Source of the DNA: Bugula neritina | Taxonomy: Eukaryota > Bryozoa > Gymnolaemata > Cheilostomatida > Bugulidae | Assembly (NCBI GenBank): GCA_964035545.1 | Contig: OZ037766.1 | Coordinates: 10,609,722 to 10,673,721 of the forward strand | Length of the DNA stretch: 64,000 nucleotides | Reading direction: 5' to 3' | Shown: positions 47,430 to 62,400 of the stretch, in pieces | Position numbering within the stretch: the stretch's first letter is position 1 | Layout of the letters: the number at the start of each line of letters is the position of its first letter | Program-made: the position numbers and the translations under genes | The notes under the pieces: generated by a model | What the model saw: the letters and a program-made list of their open reading frames with translations, nothing else | Database searches by the model: none | What the model was told of the DNA's origin: nothing

Positions 47430-50400
47430 GCAGATGTTAAGAAGTTTATTGACAGGCTGAAGAGGTTTCAATCTGCTAAGAGATCGTGTAACATCACTGT
47501 GTGTCTTAAACACCATACTATTCGTATATTGAACGTGCAGTGGAAGATGGAGTTAGAGAAAAATGGCTTTTCTATATCTAGTGTAGACCTTCTCAAAGGT
47601 TCTGGCAGTAAAGGTGAGATCTGTTGCAGACTATCAAGCTCAGGTAGTGTAGAAGTCTCCTCAAACTAACTTGACATTTGTAACATAACTGTGTGCGTCT
47701 TAACCCCCTCCCCACCATTGAGCTAATGAGTGCAAGATTTAGGGTTCAGGTTGTCTTAATTTTAATGTGGGGTTGGAAAACTTGGTTTTATAAGCAGAAA
47801 AATTTTTATAAGTTAGAGTTGAGGATGATGTTCCCCAACCTATTTGCAATTATAGAGCTTTTATACTTATTCATGTTTTAACTTATAAAGGAGCTATCAA
47901 AACAAGTTGCTATGAAATTACACCAGTTTTGGTCATAGCTTATTACTTTATTACTTTATCGGAAGGCTATAACTCATAAGAAAGCAAAGTTTAATCTGGT
48001 ATTTTCTGTAATAAGTATAAGTTTAATTACTTCTAGCCAACTAACTTTAGTGATCAATAGCTTTATTATTGCGCCAGCTTTGTTAGCTTATAAGCAGAGT
48101 TACTGTTAGATAGTAGCAACATATTTGAGTTAGTATATAACACAATATCAATTTCCAAACATTTTAAACATGGGAAAATAGCATGCTCAAATTAGGAAAT
48201 AAAAATCATCCCTTACTATAATAATTTTAAGATGTCAAATGGTAACAATATGCCAGTATATTTAACACTTGTCATCAGTCATGGTAAATATTCTCGTAGT
48301 TTTGTCTCTACCATATTTATAGCTGTCTGAGCCAACCAACTTAACTCATTTTATTGTCAATGTGACCTTCTTGGTTTCTAGCAAGGAAGTGCCAATCTAA
48401 AAGTGGAAATACTTTACATTTTACAAGTTAATAGCTTGAAACTTGGGCAAATCACATCAGAAATAAAACGCATGTTGAAAATGCAACCATCTAACATTAA
48501 AAAGGCATGATTTTAATGAAATGAGAGTCAATTTAAATGAACAGCAGTTATTGGTAATAAAGCATTGAATTGCTCATCCAAGTCACAATGTTTTTTTTTA
48601 AAGAAAAAAGTCTCATTTTACTAAAAATCAAAATGTAGTAACTTATAGTTTTTTCTCTTTTTTACTTGGATTCTGGTTTATTTAAGCATAAAATTTGTCA
48701 CCAAACTGTTGGGTTTAAACCTACCACGGCAACTTATGCATGTGTTCTTTATTTATTACTTTAGTAAAAATAACACAGCCGCTCAAAAACAGCACATTAC
48801 ATGTAATCAATCTGTCCTTATTTCAGTTTCTCTGTTTCCCATAGAAAGAGCAGAAGCAAAACTGTCGTGCCAAAAATGTAACAGCTGGGAAAAATGTGAA
48901 CAATTGAGCACATTAGTCAGAATATTGACTTTAGTCAATCAGTTGTAAATATTTGATTATTGAAATACACTCATACTAGTTCAACTAAGCCAAAACTCTT
49001 ACAGAAAATACTAATGAGCATGGCTGAAGGTGAACTGTCAAACTATATCAACTTCTGAATACTTATTACCCACCATGACTCAGGCTTTTGTAGTTGGTTT
49101 TCAAATAATTGCAGGTTTTAGATAGATGCAGGAAATCCCATGGTGAGCAAGTCTTAATATTAAATAAATCAGAAGCACTAAACTGTCCACATATTATACA
49201 GATGAATGATTGTATTGTTCAGATGGAATGTTGGACACCAATTATATAAGTTTGGCAACTTTGAACTTCTAAAACTAGCTTTTTACTTGAGGCTGCTTAG
49301 AAGACAGTAAATGTTTAATGGGGAAGAATGTACAATATATGTGTAGAATATATACTGTCAAAGTTAGGCAACAAAAGGCATGCTATAATATATAACATAG
49401 TTCACAGTAACGGATTAACATTTCCATGGTTGCCAAGTAACTATTGGAAATTCACATTAAATTAGCAAATGGCTAAATGTTGCATTACGCATATTGCTTA
49501 CAAGTTGCAAGAAATTGTAGCAAAAATAGTTTAAAAGCCACAAACCATTTCTAATCAAACTTCATAATATAAAAGTATGCTAACCACTGCAGCTATTAGG
49601 CCTAACATCTAGGTGTTGTAGTTTTCTAGAATATTTAGTGTAGTAAGGATTAAAGTTGGATTGAAAAAGAGGCACAGAATGGGTGTGACTCATATTACTA
49701 ACAATGCTAAATTTTCCATTAATCAGTTCAACTTCGGCCTGTCAGATTTGTATTACAATAATTACTTGGAGGAAACTGTTTTAACTTTTCTGTTGATTGC
49801 CTAATGCTGGCTCTCTACTAGTTGATAGTAAGAGTAAGTAGGAGCACTTTATATGCCTATCTGCCGCTTCGCTTGTAATTTGTAAAAGAGGACATTTTAA
49901 TGTAATGAGAACTTATGACTAGAGAAGATGTGTCTCCTTCTCAAGTGTATAAATATTACACCAGGTTAGCTCCCAAAACAGTTGACTAGCAAACCTAAAA
50001 TTGCTGTCAATGTTTGTTGTTATGTCCACAGCATGGTGTGAACAGCTACCATTGGATAAACAATAATATTTGTTTACTATCTAAATATAGCAGACTATTT
50101 TTAGACTTATTGTTCATTTCTTGCTTCATAAACTTTTATTTCACCAAATCATAACTATTGTATTATTTGGGTTCATTCATTTCATGCATACGTTGCATGC
50201 ACTTCATATTACCCGAGAGGGTTTGCTTGTATGACTAATACAATGTTCTGTGGGCTGTAGTCTTTTGTAAACAGTGCTTGTTCAAACATAGTGTTTATTT
50301 CGTGCTCAGGCATTGTGTGTGACCCAACACGAATGAAACTAATAGTGTGGGACAGCTCAACTGTAAGTAGAACTGAATAATATCGATAAATTTGTAGTAG

Positions 50401-53400
50401 TTTATTGGAAAGTTCTAAAATTACTATGAGATTACAGTTAGATATAACTGATTTCTATTCTCTACCTTGCTTTACCTTGTTAGTAGTTAGCCGGCTGAGA
50501 CATAGTGTAGAGTGAAAGTGTATAGACTTTACTTCTACTTTTATTACCTGGCTTTAAAATTGAATAATTGAAACTGGCATAACTTATAAAGTTTTTCTAT
50601 GCTCAAACATTTCTATAAATTGTTCTTATTAGACACTTTTAGCGCAAAAATATATTCATATTAATATATTATCATTTCAACTTCTAAAATAGCTGTATAC
50701 TTGCTAGAATTGTTAGGGAAAGTTTAATACTCATACTGATAATGGAGCACATTTAGTTTTACCTGCACTTCTCAATATGATTAGTGATTAGTGACTAGTA
50801 GCAATATGCCGGAGGTGGTAAATATTTCTAGTTATTGCTTCCTTCATGTTTTATTTATTAATCGTGTTAATTGGCAACCAATCTCAGTGCTAAGATACTA
50901 TTCTTCAACTTATAACTTACAGTTTCATAGTTTTATTTTAACTAGCTGGTGATTTGGACTATTAAAACTAGCTATAAACATTTCATCTTCAAACCAAAGA
51001 CTAAGTTTGAGTTTCTTTAAAAACCTTTAAAAAACTAGTATTTCAATTTTAATATAACACAGTACTGATAATGTTAATATACAATGTAGACTGGTAATAA
51101 AATTGAACATATTATTGAAATCATAATAATTCACCGAGAGTTGTACACCATTCATGGTTTGACCTTTAGGTTAAATCAGTTGAGGTAAAGACAGCTGCAA
51201 AATCTTGAGGGGTAGCAACATGCATACTGACAGAGTCACATGAACTAAGAGGTCCAAAAATTTGGTAACTGACTAACTGAAATCAGAAACATTAATTGTT
51301 GATATGACTGTCTCTGATGCGGAAAGAGGCAAACAAAATAGAGAGGTTACAAGATCTGGTAGCAGAATAGATTCAGATGTGGGACAATTGACAGTGTAGT
51401 GATAGAAGCTATTAGGACCAAACATAGTAAGAATTGATGTGAGAAGTTACGCACTAATTTAACCCTAACAGGATTACCTGTCTATTCCAGTCTAGTGAAA
51501 TCATTTGATTGCAGGAAACTACACTAATTCAACTCTGTGACATAACCAATAATAATAAAGGTTATACAAGCTAGTATAAGTTGTAACGTAATGCTATTAT
51601 AGCTACTAAACTTTGCAAATTTTCTCATAACTATGCTTTAGTAGCATAAGTATTATTATTAATAGTCATAGTCTTTTAATTTCAATCACTTCATCATCAT
51701 GATGTAATACAATTTACTCTTGACTAATACATTGCATACTTTTACTTCACAGTTCGTACTTAACTTACTGCTATTGTAGCCAATACACCTGGGAACAGTC
51801 GTTGAGCTGGTTACAGTTTACTATGCACATCACTTATCACTATATTTGACGGTTTAACTGTTGTAACAAACAACTTCAATAGCTTAAGCTTTTTTAACTG
51901 TTGGTTTAGAGCATTAAATGTAATCTTCATGAGAACATAACTTCTTTTTCAATATTTATATTTTTTCTTAGCTTTCAGGGTTTTGTGTTTCTTCACTAGG
52001 CTTTTATAATATGGCCTACATACCTATACGGTATCTGATTCTACAAATACTTCTTTTATTTTATGAATGCATGTCATTCCAACTCTTTAACTCTACAATA
52101 TTTACTATCTCTGTTTATGATATGTTATAAACATATTCTAATAGTAATATAACTTGATGATAGCTTATCTACTATACTCTAGACTCTAGAGTCAAAGTCA
52201 TGTAGTATATTATTTGGTTATTGGGCAATGGATAATTATTATCTTGCACTCTTGGGGGAAATATTAGTCATTAGTATTGCTATGAAGGAGGAACTCCTAT
52301 CACCATTACTGCATTCATCCTCAAAGGGATCTTCCAGCTGGGGGCTGTTAGACTCTGCTAATATTTCTAAGGACAAGAGGATGTCTCTAAGCAATCAAGG
52401 ACTAAAACGGTTGCAGCAATGACTGAATGAGTCATTAACAATCAACTGCCATCTGTGGTGGCTGTATCGTAGCAATAATTACCTTCATTCACCTGTCAAA
52501 TGGTGTCAAAATACCTGTCTAATAATGACTCACTTGTCTGGCTATCAGGCTATTCATAATTAGTACAAATACCTATCTAATCAGTTTAGAGACTTTAGAC
52601 TTTACTGAATGTTTATATGAATACTAATCGGTCTGTTGCAATTAAATTAGTGCAAAAGTTTATATTAGAGCCATTGTAGTTTTCACTCTTCTTCTTGGTT
52701 ATTCCAAAAGAATGAAACCGTAGTATACCTTTAAAAATTTAATTTCAGCTTTTTGATTTTGGAGACATGGTTGAAAAAAGGGTTGCTGTGTGTATGGAGT
52801 GTTGTAATGTTTTTGAGGTTTTGTAATTAATTGTAATAATTGTTTAACTTCAATAAGGAAAATTGTAAGCACATACCTTATTTATTTCATAAATGTTATT
52901 TGCTTAATTAAAGTTGAAATAATTGAAGCTGCTCCTGTAATAATTTGCACCAATTAATAGCAGCATCAATCTTCTTGCCTATTTAAGTTTTAATTGACGT
53001 CCTTAATATTTATACAACTTATACAAACCTACATCTTCTACGTATGTTATTAATTATTTTGCAATTAGAATAATTTACTTCGTGTTGTACATGTTTTTTT
53101 CCTGAATTATTTTAGAGAAGTTTTGGCAAAGTAAATCCCAACCCAATGGAATGGGCAAGAATACTGCTGCCGCTATACACCAAGTAGGGGAGGAGTTATT
53201 TGAAACACCAGTGGATGATCAAAGTGACAAGCTCAGCAATAGCATTTCAACATCTGACACATTCGCTAGTGAAATCCTACGACATCCAATGCTATACGAG
53301 AAATGGAATTTCAGAACTGCTAACCAACTTGACATGAATGAAAAGTTAGAAGAAGCTCCAAGGATGAGTCACTCTTCATCAAACAGCTGCACAAGTAGTG

Positions 53401-56400
53401 AGATTAGTGACACCATGCAGGAGTTATCATTTCATTGTGAAAATGCCAATACTAATCAAGAACAAAAGATCAACAAGAAAAATAATACACATCTATTGAA
53501 ACCAGTTTTCACTAAAAACCCACGGCCTAATAGCTTAGCAATATTAAGTAGATCACATGACTTTATTCACACACTGAGCATAGAAGGCGACTGCAACGAG
53601 GAAGTAAGTAATGCAGTGTCACACAGCTACCGTGATAAGGGAGAAGCAGTGAGTATTGGGTACCGAGCAGTCTCAGCTGACACACTGCTCCAACAGCCGT
53701 CTTCCACATCAGCAACAGTTGGTCTTCAAAGGAGGCGTAACCAGCGACCTACTAGCCTACAGATACCGAGTTTATTACAAGTACCCCTCTCGGCAGCACC
53801 ATATGTAAATAGCGGCACACAGTGTTTGTCTTCCAGGTAGGTTATATAATACTAATAGTATATACATCTTTCAGGTAAATTATGCAGTTGTTTCTAGGTA
53901 GGTTATGCAGTGTGTTTTAGAGGTAGGATATGCAGTGGTTAAAGAGCAAGCTGTGTTTTGACAAGTAAATAGACAGGAAAAACAGCAAATAATAAAGCAA
54001 TAGCTTCTAGGAGCAAAAAGTTGGCTTTTGGTAAATCTAAATTTTAGAAAACAAAATGTATTTGCACACAAGGGTGAAAGTGGCAAGTAAAGCAGAATTA
54101 TATTTTGTGAAATGCCAACTTCGAAAGGTCTCTTAAATCAGTCCTGCCAAAATGTCATTTCATCATCATGAGGTGCTATAAGAGAGACTATGGAAGATCA
54201 AATAAAAAACTCACATTTGTTTAAAGTCCCTATCATTGTGAGAACCCCTGGTTACAAGGGTAGTTAAGCGGGCTTAGGAGTGTGCCCCTCACCATGTTGG
54301 CAACATGGTTTGAGGGCTTCGGCCAATTACCTAAACCCAAACCCCTGATCTGTGTCATACTACGCTTGTGCTCTAAGTACTTGCTGCATTCATCCGCTCA
54401 GAAGGATCAGATAATGATCATAATGTGTGTATTATGGAATGGGAGGTGTTAGTCTTATCAGTTATTTCTATAACAAACAGCCAGCAGCCAAATTTGGGGT
54501 TCAACTTGTAGTACCGAAGGTTTGTGATTAATTCAATAAGTCTATAAGATCACTAAAGCTGAATTTAGGTGTGCAATAGCAGAAAAATTTCAGTAGCTTA
54601 GGTTCTTTAGGTTTATTGATGAATTTTGGTTTGGGACATAAGTTAAAACTTCCATGGGAACCTAATATCTTCTGCTACATTTTTACCTAGAACTCAAAGC
54701 TAATAGTTAGATGTGATAATAAAGCTTATACTTACTTATTGAACTATATAATTGAACATTGCTATTGTATGATTGCATATGAAGCATGACATCTTTCAGT
54801 TGGTTCTAACAGTATATAGCTCTAGAGAGGGTTGTTTCTACTCCAGTACCCTAATATCAATTACAGATATGCAATTACTTATTGGGAATTTTGAAAAGTT
54901 CCTGGTTTTTTAAGAGTCATAAAGTTGTAGTATTTTTAACCATAAGCCTAACATAGCCTGCTGGGTAACAAAAGGGGTTGAGAGCTACACCCAAATACTT
55001 GGTTTACTTAGCTTTACCTTACCTTACATAAACACTTCTATACTGGATGGTCTCCACTTATCAATGAGTCTTTTGTGTTAGCATAAAGGCTTTGTTCCTC
55101 TCATTGAGCTGTTTTATGTAGGAGTAGTATGTGCTGTGTAGGCATATTACGTAGTTCACATTGTGTGTAGGGAGTATAATTTTAGTAATAGTATATTTAA
55201 TGTATTGTGGTTTAGGGGTACAGTATGTAATACAATGTTGTAAATAACTATAGTAGTAATATATTCAATGTATTGTGGTAAAGGGGTACAATATGTAATA
55301 CAATGTTGTAGGGGACCTCCCACCAGACAGAGAAGTTACAGCATGCCAGGAAATACTCTTACGGAGATGAGTAGTGCTGTGAGCACAGAGTCAATCTCCC
55401 CTCAGTCTCACTCCTTAGATGAAGCTCTGTATTTGTTAAACAAGAAGAAACTAAACAGAAAGGACATAGATGAGCAGTCCTTGCTGCACAGAGCTGTTGA
55501 TGCTGGTATGCTTTGTGTGTAGAGTGTAGATAACTTTTATTCTGTCTACACTAAGTAAACACAACTCTTACATCATATTATAACACATATGGCTTTATTT
55601 CACTCCTACAAACCCAGCTTGCATCGTGACCTTCACATTGAAGTTGGTATATTCTGTATGTTATGAGGGCTGCCCATTATTTATTTTGGCATTTAAATCT
55701 GACTAATGTAGTTTATAGATTTAACCTGCCAGGAAATTGAGGCTTTTAGGGCAACTATAGGCTGTAGCAGATGCTAATGTGCCTATTAACGTACTAACTA
55801 AATTATATCTCTCTTATACTATAGACAGTAGAGTTTGTTATCTAGATCTCAGTGGATTTGTAGATCTGAAACTTGCTTATCAGCAACACTTATACCATGA
55901 TATAATAGTGAAACCATAACTCTTTTAATGCAAACTGGGAAAAATGTTTTACTATATTCTTTACTAACATTCAAAATCTTAGTCTATACCCGCAATCACA
56001 AGCTTTGAGCACAAAAATAAAATGCACACTTTAGTGTATACAAATTCAGTGGTTGACTTCCAATGTTGTGGCCACTAGTAGTGGAATAGTAGCAGCAGCT
56101 ACTGTGTCAATATAGTAACACAGTTAATGAGCACAATTTTAGTACACAGCTAATTAGGTTTCCACTAACACTCACCTGATGGTTGCAATTACTCCACTAC
56201 AAAGTACAAACACTGTTCCAAGAGTTTTAACTTTTACCTGAACCTTAAGCAGCACTGTGTTGACTTTGAAAAATGCTAAAAAAGCCTTTTTGCGGGCTAT
56301 TACTAATTCTTAGAAGAATTAAAGGGTACAAATTTGTGTAAGCCAACACACTAGTGCTTTGGGTGAGCTATATATTGGCAGGAGGCATGATTTTAGATTA

Positions 56401-59400
56401 AATTTTGTTAAACTTACATGAATAATTATTATTTTATAAAATAATTTCTAATAAGAAAAATAACTGCTATGGGACCTATAAAACTGTGTGCTGCTTTTAC
56501 TATGTGAAACATAACCAGTTTGGTAGTAGTTAAATGCAGTACTGCAGCTAATACTAAAATGTTACAAGCAGCCTCCGGAGCTTTGTCTAAATGTTATTTG
56601 TCATATATAGAAAGTTTCCTTTATGTAAATATCTCATAAAATGCACACACTGTAGGCAAAAACGTCCAAAATAAGTGTTTGAGAAAAAATTTGTTACATG
56701 CAGTGCTGGTATCAAGAAGTTTTACATTTCCCGTAAAACACAAGTGAGCTTTCTAGATGAGCTGAGTTTTCATTGAGAAAACAATGTTTTGTGTTAAGCA
56801 TGTTAAATGCTAAATCATATGTTTGAGAATTTCACTGTAAAATCATTCAATTTTGTTGCACAATAATTTAAACAAAAAGGACTTGCTCTGTTGTGTTGTA
56901 AAGTACTGCAGAAACTAATTTGGCAGGTTTTATTGATTAGAGAAATACTTATGACCTTAGTGAAGGATAACATACTAGACTTGCCTTATCCTAGTCACTA
57001 GTGGGTTTCAAGTATATTAGATAAAATTCCTGCTTTTAACAATATTCACTTCTTGTGTGATATTGGGTTTACACCTTCCTATATATTCTTGCATGCTAGC
57101 TGTACTAATCACAATGCAAGATAAAAACTTATTGAAGTTTTGTCATATACTGATATATAGAAATAGATAAGATACAAATATTACTATATAAAATATATAT
57201 CTATAAACTATTGTAGTAAGATAATTATTTGCAATGTTGTAATGTTTTTTAAGTACATACCAACTCAGTTTTTTAAAGGAAACACAATATGTTTGAAATG
57301 CTTATATGATATCTTATGAATGCACGATTTAAACCCGCAAAACTCAATTCAATAACTGGTTTAAACTGTGTCTTTTTTTACAAAGCCTGCTTTTAATGGC
57401 AGCTTTTAAAATTTGTCAAATTTTAGAACGGTTAATTGACATTAATTACACCTGAAAGCAAATCCTTTTTTAAATAATTATTGGTAACTGTTCACTTGTT
57501 TCTACAATCTCAATTGAAGTAAAATGCACCCAAAAAGCAAAAAAATTAGCGAGTAGAAACTTTATTGATGTTTAAATCATGCAGACCAAACCTGCTGTAA
57601 ATATGTGAGTAAAATATACTTCTATACTACAGATTGGTAGCAACACGTCACCATTTTGTAGGTCACGTTAAGCTGGTGAAGAAGTGCATACAGTCAGGCT
57701 GTACAGTGATGAAGAGATTAGACAGTTTAGTTGGCTCGTCAGCATTACACTGCGCTGCCAGAGCTGATCAGAATTCCGCCCAGATAACCAAGCTTCTTCT
57801 GGAGACAGGTAGGGGGGTCAATTTACACAGCCCATACTTCACATGTGCTGAAATATTATACTAAATAACATGGCTATTTTTGAGTGCAGCTTGCATAGTA
57901 TCTAGTGCATTCTTTTGTTACAGAATCATATATACCTCTAAAAATTACCTCTAAATTACAGCAAAAAAGGAGTAGCTCCAATATTATCACCCATCTATGT
58001 GTTCCATTCCATCCTGATGTGCAGAAGATATAAAAATGTGCAATTAATTTGAATTGACGAGGGAAGACTATTGCTAACTTTTACATCAAAGAGTTGATCG
58101 AAGCTATAAATAATAGAGTTTTCAGCTGTAAATGATTTATAATGAGACTAAAGTCACATGTCGCCTTTATAAAAAGAAAGTGATATTTAAATCAAGTGCT
58201 TACTAAAAATTTATTCTTTTTAGTTATGATTTTCTATATATAGAACTATAAAATTTTGAAATATACTACCATTGTGATTTGGTATTTGGAGTGCTATAAA
58301 CCAACAAGTCTTTCAAGCTGTCTACTATTATAATGCCTTTTTAATCACAGCAACATATAAATGTTTTATGCTTCATTTATGCTGCACAAGTGTAGGTTTA
58401 TAAGATGGCAATTTTTCATCGAAGTACACCGAGTGAATTATTGTTATTTTAAAGCCAACTTAATGTAACATTTTAATTTGAATGATGTAAAAATTAAAAT
58501 ATAACAAGTAATTATATAATATAGATTAATAACTAAATACTAGTATTGACTAATTTATTAATTGCCGTGAAAAATGTCAGAGTTGTTGAAAATTATTGAA
58601 AATGCTTTGAAAAAGGCCATAGATATTAGAATGAATTTTAAATGTTGATAACCAATTGCTTGTAAGAGTATAGTTTGGTATGCAGAGACTTAGTATAATA
58701 TATTACCTGAGCATCATATACATATGATTGTTGCTGGGGTTCTTTAGGTATTGATCCTAATACCACGAATGACTTGGGAGAGACTGCTATCTTCTCAGCC
58801 ATCATCCATAAGAATATGGAAACAGTGACGATATTAATAGACCACGGCTGTGATATAAACTCCGTATGGCAGAACAGCACCCCTATCTATCTCATGCTCT
58901 ATAATAAAAACCCCCACGTGGTAACCAGAGCTATAGAAAGTGGTGCTGCCATCACACAAGTTCCGGGTAAGTCTATAAGTCTGTTTTGTTTAGAGAATCT
59001 TTTTATTCTTGTAGGTTGAAATTGTTATTTTAATAAAATACTGATATTAGCTCATGCGCTGTCTATTGACTACCAGATTTTCAGACAAAACACTACCATC
59101 AATTTTCAAATCAGAATAAGAAAACTCTGGTACCAATCCTATTGCAGTCTGTATGAAACTACAATGTATGTGTTGCTATCTTGGAATAGAAAGTTCCCCA
59201 TATATATCTGTGACAATAATTGTTATCAATATAAATGTTATTTAGTTTTAACATAAGTTGTTGAATCTATATTAACATTCACATCAGTTTTGGTGAAAGA
59301 GTATAATGTAAAATAGTATTATTTCCATACAGCCTTATTTGGTGGAATGGTTTCAAGCCTAGCCATAATGACAGTCACTTACACGATCTGTACACCATTA

Positions 59401-62400
59401 TCTGATACAGCGTATATTCTTTGTCTAAATTATTTTCTGCACAAAAATAATATAATGACAAAACACACAAATATAATCACAAGACTTAATGATTTTTAGA
59501 AAATGTGAGGCAGCCACTCCACGCTGTCTTGGATCTGTGTCACACTCAGGCTATCACCTATCAGATTATGCAACTCCTAAAAATCATGGTGGAAGCAGAC
59601 GGTAATGCTGTGGAACATCTTCATGAATATCGTCCTAATATGCCCGGTCGCTCTGAACAGGATATTATATATCATATATACAGGTAAGTGTTTTTATCTT
59701 GCTAGTAAGTAATTATATGTTCGTGTAGATCCATGTAGTAGTTATATAGTAGGTATGTAATTTCAAATAAGGAAGTTAGTTTATAAATATAACAGAGCTC
59801 ACGTAATTAAAACAACCTGGTAGGTAGATTCATGATGTTAACAACAACAATTTTACACAACGCATAATTCAAGTGTTGCAGTTTAAAGTTTTGTCAAAAC
59901 ATTCATACATACTACTAGAGCTAGTGGAAGGCTAGCATATAATTTTCAACAATATAATAATACTTGACCATATATGCATATGCTAATTGTTAGTTCACTA
60001 CTATTTGCGTTTAACAAAATAACGTAAATAATAATATTACTTATATTATTTTGTTAAACACAAGTAGTAGTGAATTAATATTATTAGTTGTTGGTTGTCT
60101 GCTCTTGCATATAGTTCATATTTCCTACCAGACTGTTATATTTAGCAAGCGTTTATTGTTTGTAATGTACTGTTTTGGTGAACACAGGATGGAAAAGGGC
60201 CCGGTACAGAATGAAGGCAAAGATTTGGTTCGGTCGCTGGTGAAACTTGGTTACACACCAACACGTGGCGAACTGTCTACAATGAGCCATTCTAATGACG
60301 ACTATGACTATTTATATTCCTATATCAAACATGGCCCATCTCCGCTCAAAGATCTCTGTGTTCGAGCACTGAGAAAGACATTCTGCTCCAATGTGGTATA
60401 TGCAGTCAATAAACTTCCATCAATTCCAGAAAAAGAGAAATTACAGGTTAGCAGGAACTATGGATATTATATATTATATACTATATATTATATACTACCA
60501 CACCAGCTGTGATGACAAAATCTACTACATAAACTCATAGTTTCATATATACAGCATATTGAGTTTCAATTGATGGGTGCAGAGGTTTAGATATTTATAC
60601 CTATTCTATACACTGTGTATAGTATATATTATAATATATATACTATATACTATATATACTATACTCATGCAAATTTATAATCACCATCCCTGTGAGATTT
60701 GCATGAGTATAGTATATATAGTATATAGTATATATTATAATATATATACTATATACTATATATACTATACTCATGCAAATTTATAATCACCATCCCTGTG
60801 AGAAACCTCTGATGAAAAGGGTTTTTATTAAATCGGGCTAAGGACTTATTCATATGGGGCACAGGAGCAATTATGACTGGATGCTCTTCCTAACATCACC
60901 AATGGCCTTTGTCGGGGTTCGAACCCATGGCTTTGCTAAGCAAATGCTCTAACCCCTAGACCACGGCTTCTCCCTATATGTATACTATACATTGTATAAT
61001 ACTATATATACTATGGATACTATATATAGTGTATACTATATATGCTATATAAAACTTGTGCAAGTTTATAGTCACTAGCCCTGTGAGAACCCCTGATGGA
61101 AAAGTTTTTTTTAGAGGGGCTATTCATATGTAACATATTAGCAATTATGACTGGAAGCTCTTTCTAACATCACTCACACCACTGACCTCAAATTCAGTAG
61201 GCCAACGTTCTAACTACTATATACTGCACACTATTTAATATACTATATACCGTATATACTATATAGTATATGTTATACATTATATAGTTTATACCATCTA
61301 GTGTACATACTATATTTACTATAATTTATCATATACCATTGTCCTATGGCAGCCACCAGAAAACTGCAATTTCTCTGCCCGAAACAGTATATCATAAATT
61401 CTATTCATTAGCAGATTACATCTCCCTATTCATAAATACTAACATCCTTCTTGTTACTGCCAGTGAACAGTAATTGTGTTCTCTTCATAAGCATAGGTAA
61501 TTGAAATGTCCCCGCTATTATAGTGATAATTGCTGTAGAATTTTATATGCAAAAGTGCTTGTAAAGCAACGAACTAATAAAAAAGTCAACCAAATTTATA
61601 CTGTGAACATATTTCAGAGTTGTTGAATTAGTCTGAGGTACTTGAAGACAAGTAAATTGCTTGAAGATTAAATAGCTATAAATAATTCTAACAAGATAGC
61701 ATGACACACAAAAACTGAATTAATTTGTTATTTTTGTTGTAAACAACTTAAGATATGTTGGTGGTCAGCGAGAACAATATTTCTGCAATTGATAATTCTC
61801 TTATATGATTTTTATAGATTCTACTTAAGAAGCCCGAACCACCAGAGAATGACTACGAGAATTATCCAGTCGTCAAGAGACAGAAAGAGACGCCCAAATC
61901 TCGACCTAAATCACTTAAGAATTTAGTCACCGGTTTTGCTCGATTAACTCGAAAGTTTAGTAAAAAGAGTGCTCATGGTGACAGCGGTACAAGTGGGCCG
62001 CAGTTTTCTCTTCCGGTTAGCAAGGGATCAATGAAAGTCAAAGCTCAAACCTTACCAACTGAGAAACCTCCGATTAAACCAAAACCTAAATATGTAAAGA
62101 GAGAAACGCTAAAATCATCATCGTCAGCAGTGGTTGCCGATTTAGTACGCCGATATAGTAAAGATGACATTAGCGAGGCGGGTTACGCTTCAGGCAACAC
62201 AGGAAGTTCTGATAATCTTGCATACGAATCTGAAAATGATGATATTATTTGTAACTCTCACAGCTCAGAGGAAAAATTGTCGGTAGATCAATACAACAAT
62301 TTGGCGGATGCAGAGCCAATAGCACAATTCTACGATGAACCTTCAATGACAGATTACAAAACAATAGGTGACAAGGGGCAGTTAACTCCTATGAGTGAGT

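Noticed and set aside
60779-60970. A tRNA gene on the minus strand with a perfect B box
   Set aside because: The head lacks a proper anticodon stem-loop and acceptor pairing, and continues into a body shared with three other copies, so it is a SINE.
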